From the NCBI GenBank assembly GCA_041736915.1, contig JBGSST010000381.1, positions 1-8,061 on the forward strand: a DNA stretch of 8,061 nt. The letters run 5' to 3'. Below are positions 6,154-8,061 of the stretch, piece after piece (position 1 is the stretch's first letter; every line of letters starts with the position of its first letter). A program made the translations under genes and the position numbers. This stretch comes from JBGSST01 sp041736915 (GTDB taxonomy: Bacteria; Bdellovibrionota; FAC87; UBA2466). The notes under the pieces were generated by a model, which was not told the DNA's origin, made no database searches, and saw nothing but the letters and a program-made list of their open reading frames with translations.

Positions 6154-7235
6154 GCGCGAAGCATTTTCCGAAAGAGCTGTGGGACAAGTCGCGCGTTTTC
6201 ATGGTGTGCGGCGCCGGCGGCGTGGGCAAGACAACCGTGGCGGCATCGCTGGCGGTGGCGCTGGCGGAGAAAGGGCACCGCACTCTGGTGCTGACCGTGG
6301 ATCCGGCCAAGCGGCTCGCGCAGTCGTTGGGCTTGAACAAGTTCGAAGCCGACATACAGAAAATCGCCCTCCCCTTTGCGCCGCAGGCCGAGCTGATGGG
6401 GTCGATGCTGGATTCGTCGCGCTACTTCGATCGCATGATCGAGCGGTTTGCAAAGTCGGAAGAGCAGAAGCAACGAATTTTGAATCACCCTTTGTATCGT
6501 CTCACCGTCAACCACCTGGGCGGCACGCAGGAGTACGCGGCGATGGAGCGGCTGCTCGAGTTTGCCGACGACAAACGCTTCGACAAGATCGTGATCGATA
6601 CGCCCCCTACCGCCAATGCGATGGACTTGTTCACGGCGCCTCGCCGGATGGCGGAGTTCATGGATGGCCAGGTAGTGAAATGGTTTCGCAAAGACTCAGG
6701 ACCGTTCTCGATCTTCAAGACGGGCGCCAAGATGGCGATGAAGATGCTGCAGCGAGTTTTTGGCGGTAGCTTTTTTGATCAGCTCGCCGAGCTGATGCAG
6801 GCCATCGAAGGGATGGAGGCCGGCTTCGTTGATCGCCACCAGCGAGTTCTCAATCTCTTGAGCCACGACACCACCAGCGTGGTGCTCGTCTCGTTGCCGA
6901 ACGAAACCCGGTTCAACGAGTCGTTGGGTTTTTTGGGCGCGCTCGGGGATTTCCGCATCAAGGTGCGCGGTATTTTCCTGAACCAGGTGGAGCTCGAAAA
7001 TCCTCCGCCCGTAACCGCGGTGGCCGGCTTTGCGGAACCCGCCAAGCAGCAGTGGACGGAGTGGCTGACTCATCGCGCGCAGCTCGTGGCGGCCCATCTT
7101 TTTTGGCGTCAGCGGTTCGAGGAGAGGTTCACGCCGCTGCCGACCGTGACCCTGCCGCGGCGACCGCACGCCCTAGCCGGTTTGGAAGATCTACGCGACC
7201 TTTCCACGTTGCTCATCGCGTCAGACTCCGTCTGA
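6150..7235 (+). CDS. ArsA/Get3-family ATPase, second of a pair, lacking the signature lysine
   Basis: This is a 361-residue ATPase of the same family as its neighbour. The P-loop at 21-28 reads GAGGVGKT: P-loop lysine K27 is present, but the signature lysine that reaches into the partner's site is Ala22. Switch I is intact, VDPAKRLAQSLGL at 50-62 with catalytic-type D51. Switch II is DTPPTANAMDLF at 150-161. SLPNETRFNES (248-258) and IFLNQV (275-280) match conserved positions of the family. Residues 185-210 contain a Met- and Phe-rich amphipathic stretch (FKTGAKMAMKMLQRVFG) where Get3 proteins carry their hydrophobic substrate-binding helices. It starts with GTG, overlapping the previous stop as GTGA, which suggests coupled translation. 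Adjacent ArsA-like pairs in which the second has a non-Lys P-loop are known in actinobacteria (Rv3679/Rv3680 of Mycobacterium tuberculosis), and this pair resembles that layout. The function is not established; family membership is firm. Confidence 0.9.
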   Translation: MSAKHFPKELWDKSRVFMVCGAGGVGKTTVAASLAVALAEKGHRTLVLTVDPAKRLAQSLGLNKFEADIQKIALPFAPQAELMGSMLDSSRYFDRMIERFAKSEEQKQRILNHPLYRLTVNHLGGTQEYAAMERLLEFADDKRFDKIVIDTPPTANAMDLFTAPRRMAEFMDGQVVKWFRKDSGPFSIFKTGAKMAMKMLQRVFGGSFFDQLAELMQAIEGMEAGFVDRHQRVLNLLSHDTTSVVLVSLPNETRFNESLGFLGALGDFRIKVRGIFLNQVELENPPPVTAVAGFAEPAKQQWTEWLTHRAQLVAAHLFWRQRFEERFTPLPTVTLPRRPHALAGLEDLRDLSTLLIASDSV

Positions 7236-7250
7236 CCGCTTTTCATTTTC
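7220..7250 (+). terminator. Candidate rho-independent terminator after the ATPase pair
   Basis: GTCAGAC at 7220-7226 pairs perfectly with GTCTGAC at 7230-7236 around a TCC loop, giving a 7 bp stem that includes the stop codon of the second ATPase. A T-rich stretch, CTTTTCATTTTC, follows at 7239-7250. The stem is short and three bases (CGC, 7237-7239) separate it from the T run, so termination may be weak or partial. The hairpin is seen directly; its role is inferred. Confidence 0.4.
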
Positions 7251-7261
7251 CCTGGTAAAAT
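7232..7261 (+). promoter_or_regulatory. Candidate extended -10 promoter for the HAMP protein gene
   Basis: TAAAAT at 7256-7261 matches the -10 consensus at five of six positions and is preceded by TGG, which forms an extended -10 element (TGn). A weaker -35, CTGACC, is at 7232-7237, 18 bases upstream. The expected start point is about 7268-7269, at the ATG of the next gene, so the message may have almost no leader. This agrees with the lack of a ribosome site there. Confidence 0.42.
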
Positions 7262-7268
7262 TAATGGC

Positions 7269-7763
7269 ATGCCCGCACGTCTCAACGCCAGCCAGTTGCC
7301 CGAACGCCGCTTCCGATCCTTGCCGGTGCAGCTCAAGTACACGATCTTGATGACCCTCGCGGGTGGTCTGACCGCGCTGGTGATGATCTTCGTGATGGCC
7401 TGGTTCATTCAGCGCAACTACAACCTGTTCATGGGCGACGAGCTGGGCGTGTCGGCGCAGGTGGTCGAGATCGTACGCCGCGAGCAGCGTTTTTTGGAAA
7501 CGTCGCTGTTTCTGCTCTTTCTCTTCTCGGTCACGATATTGTTCGGCATTTCGCTTTACGTTTGCCGCCGCCTGACCGGTCCGCTGTTCGCGATTCAGCG
7601 GCACCTTTGGCTCTTTAGCCGGGGCGACTGGACGCGCGATTTCCGCCTGCGTAAAGGCGACGAGTTCAAAGAGCTCGAGGCGATCATCAACGCCGTTCGG
7701 CAGGAACATCTTCATAGCCTTCAGCAAAAGAAAAACCCTGATTTTAAAGAGGTCATCGGGTGA
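7269..7763 (+). CDS. Small two-helix membrane protein with an orphan HAMP domain
   Basis: This 164-residue protein has a hydrophobic helix at about 24-47, a short outer loop of about 30 residues (48-78), a second helix at about 79-99 and a cytoplasmic HAMP-like region at about 98-150. The HAMP signs are CRRLTGPLFAIQRHL with the conserved Pro at 105, a glycine-containing connector near 119, and the second amphipathic helix beginning DEFKELEAIIN at 131-141. HAMP domains pass conformational signals from membrane sensors to kinase or chemotaxis output domains, but the protein ends about 15 residues later with no such domain. It could be a partner subunit or regulator. The ATG at 7269 has no good Shine-Dalgarno; another ATG at 7264 is out of frame. 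Its stop overlaps the GTG of the next gene, so the two are probably co-translated. Confidence 0.8.
   Translation: MPARLNASQLPERRFRSLPVQLKYTILMTLAGGLTALVMIFVMAWFIQRNYNLFMGDELGVSAQVVEIVRREQRFLETSLFLLFLFSVTILFGISLYVCRRLTGPLFAIQRHLWLFSRGDWTRDFRLRKGDEFKELEAIINAVRQEHLHSLQQKKNPDFKEVIG
7748..7753 (+). promoter_or_regulatory. Ribosome binding site for the overlapping secreted-protein gene
   Basis: AGAGGT lies 6 bases before the GTG at 7760, inside the end of the HAMP gene. It supports a GTG start and coupled translation through the GTGA overlap. Confidence 0.6.
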
Positions 7764-8061
7764 TACAGCTTAGAACTTCGCATCTGGTTTTACTGGCGGG
7801 TTTACTCGTTCCGGCCGTATCGTTCGCCGAGGCGGTTTATAAGGTCGCGGTCAAAAGCTCGTCGGGTAACCGCCTGGTGCTTCGCTTCACCGCTGAACCC
7901 GGCCCCTTCAATCAGGGCGAAGGGATCTGCGTCTACCGTAATCGCAAAGCGGTGGCGTGCGGCTCGGTCATCTCTTCCGATGCCAACACCGTAGAGATCC
8001 GGGTGCTCCGGGGCGTGACCAAATACAACGCCGATGAACGGGTGCTCATCCGCGGCAACGA
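7760..8061 (+). CDS. Secreted or periplasmic protein of unknown function, 3' end outside window
   Basis: The frame from the GTG at 7760 stays open to the window edge (100 codons plus two bases). The first 23 residues form a Sec signal peptide: a short start with R5, a hydrophobic core LVLLAGLLVPAV at 9-20, and a likely cut after SFA at 21-23, leaving a mature protein that begins EAVYKVAVK. The visible mature part is rich in alternating hydrophobic residues (RLVLRF, ICVYRN, VEIRVLRGV, RVLIRG), which suggests beta structure. It has two cysteines, C57 and C67, ten residues apart, which could form a disulfide in the periplasm. I do not recognise the family. The 4-base overlap with the HAMP gene suggests a shared job, perhaps as a periplasmic partner of that membrane protein; this is only inferred from position. 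Confidence 0.75.
   Translation, partial: MIQLRTSHLVLLAGLLVPAVSFAEAVYKVAVKSSSGNRLVLRFTAEPGPFNQGEGICVYRNRKAVACGSVISSDANTVEIRVLRGVTKYNADERVLIRGN

Noticed and set aside
5257..7235. Arsenite efflux (ArsA of an ars operon) as the role of the two ATPases
   Set aside because: No arsB, arsD, arsC or arsR is nearby, I did not see the cysteine metal-binding set of ArsA, and each gene encodes a single ATPase half rather than the fused two-half ArsA.
7221..7727. A 168-codon minus-strand frame across the HAMP gene
   Set aside because: It is antisense to a frame with two membrane helices and a HAMP pattern; the product is a polar low-information sequence.

Overview
The window holds two divergent gene blocks that start from a short shared intergenic region (about 5160-5256). 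The DNA is moderately GC-rich by eye. A quinol:cytochrome c oxidoreductase with a Tat-type Rieske protein, a split b6/subunit IV cytochrome b and a multihaem c-type cytochrome points to a respiring, probably menaquinone-using, Gram-negative bacterium. Together with the paired ArsA/Get3-like ATPases and the small HAMP protein, this resembles the former deltaproteobacteria (Bdellovibrionota or Myxococcota). That placement is an inference from gene style only; no rRNA or other marker is present.

Left block (minus strand, read from about 5159 down to 1): Rieske iron-sulfur protein, b6-type cytochrome b N-terminal half, an enlarged subunit IV-like cytochrome b C-terminal half, and a very large membrane-anchored cytochrome c with eight CXXCH motifs that runs off the left edge. 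Gaps between genes are 31, 9 and 8 bases, so this is one operon. A perfect -35 box (TTGACA) 17 bases from a GATAAC -10 box lies just upstream of the Rieske gene. The four proteins can make a complete bc-type complex: quinol is oxidised at the cytochrome b/Rieske site, one electron goes through the Rieske cluster to the haem-c protein, which replaces cytochrome c1, and the other crosses the membrane through the b haems. Several residues suggest a low-potential, b6f-like version: a Cys at the haem c(n) position of b6, APWY in place of PEWY, and Phe in place of the potential-raising Tyr near the Rieske cluster.

Right block (plus strand, 5257 to the right edge): two overlapping genes for ArsA/Get3-family ATPases, then a hairpin at the stop codon, then a small two-helix membrane protein with a HAMP domain but no output domain, overlapped by 4 bases by the start of a secreted protein that runs off the right edge. 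The two ATPases carry complementary defects. The first has the signature lysine of the deviant Walker A motif but has lost the switch I Asp; the second keeps the Asp but has Ala in place of the signature lysine. This fits an obligate asymmetric heterodimer with one competent nucleotide site. It is the most interesting prediction in the window.

No tRNA, rRNA, CRISPR array, insertion sequence or long repeat was seen, and no stretch over 300 bases lacks a gene.
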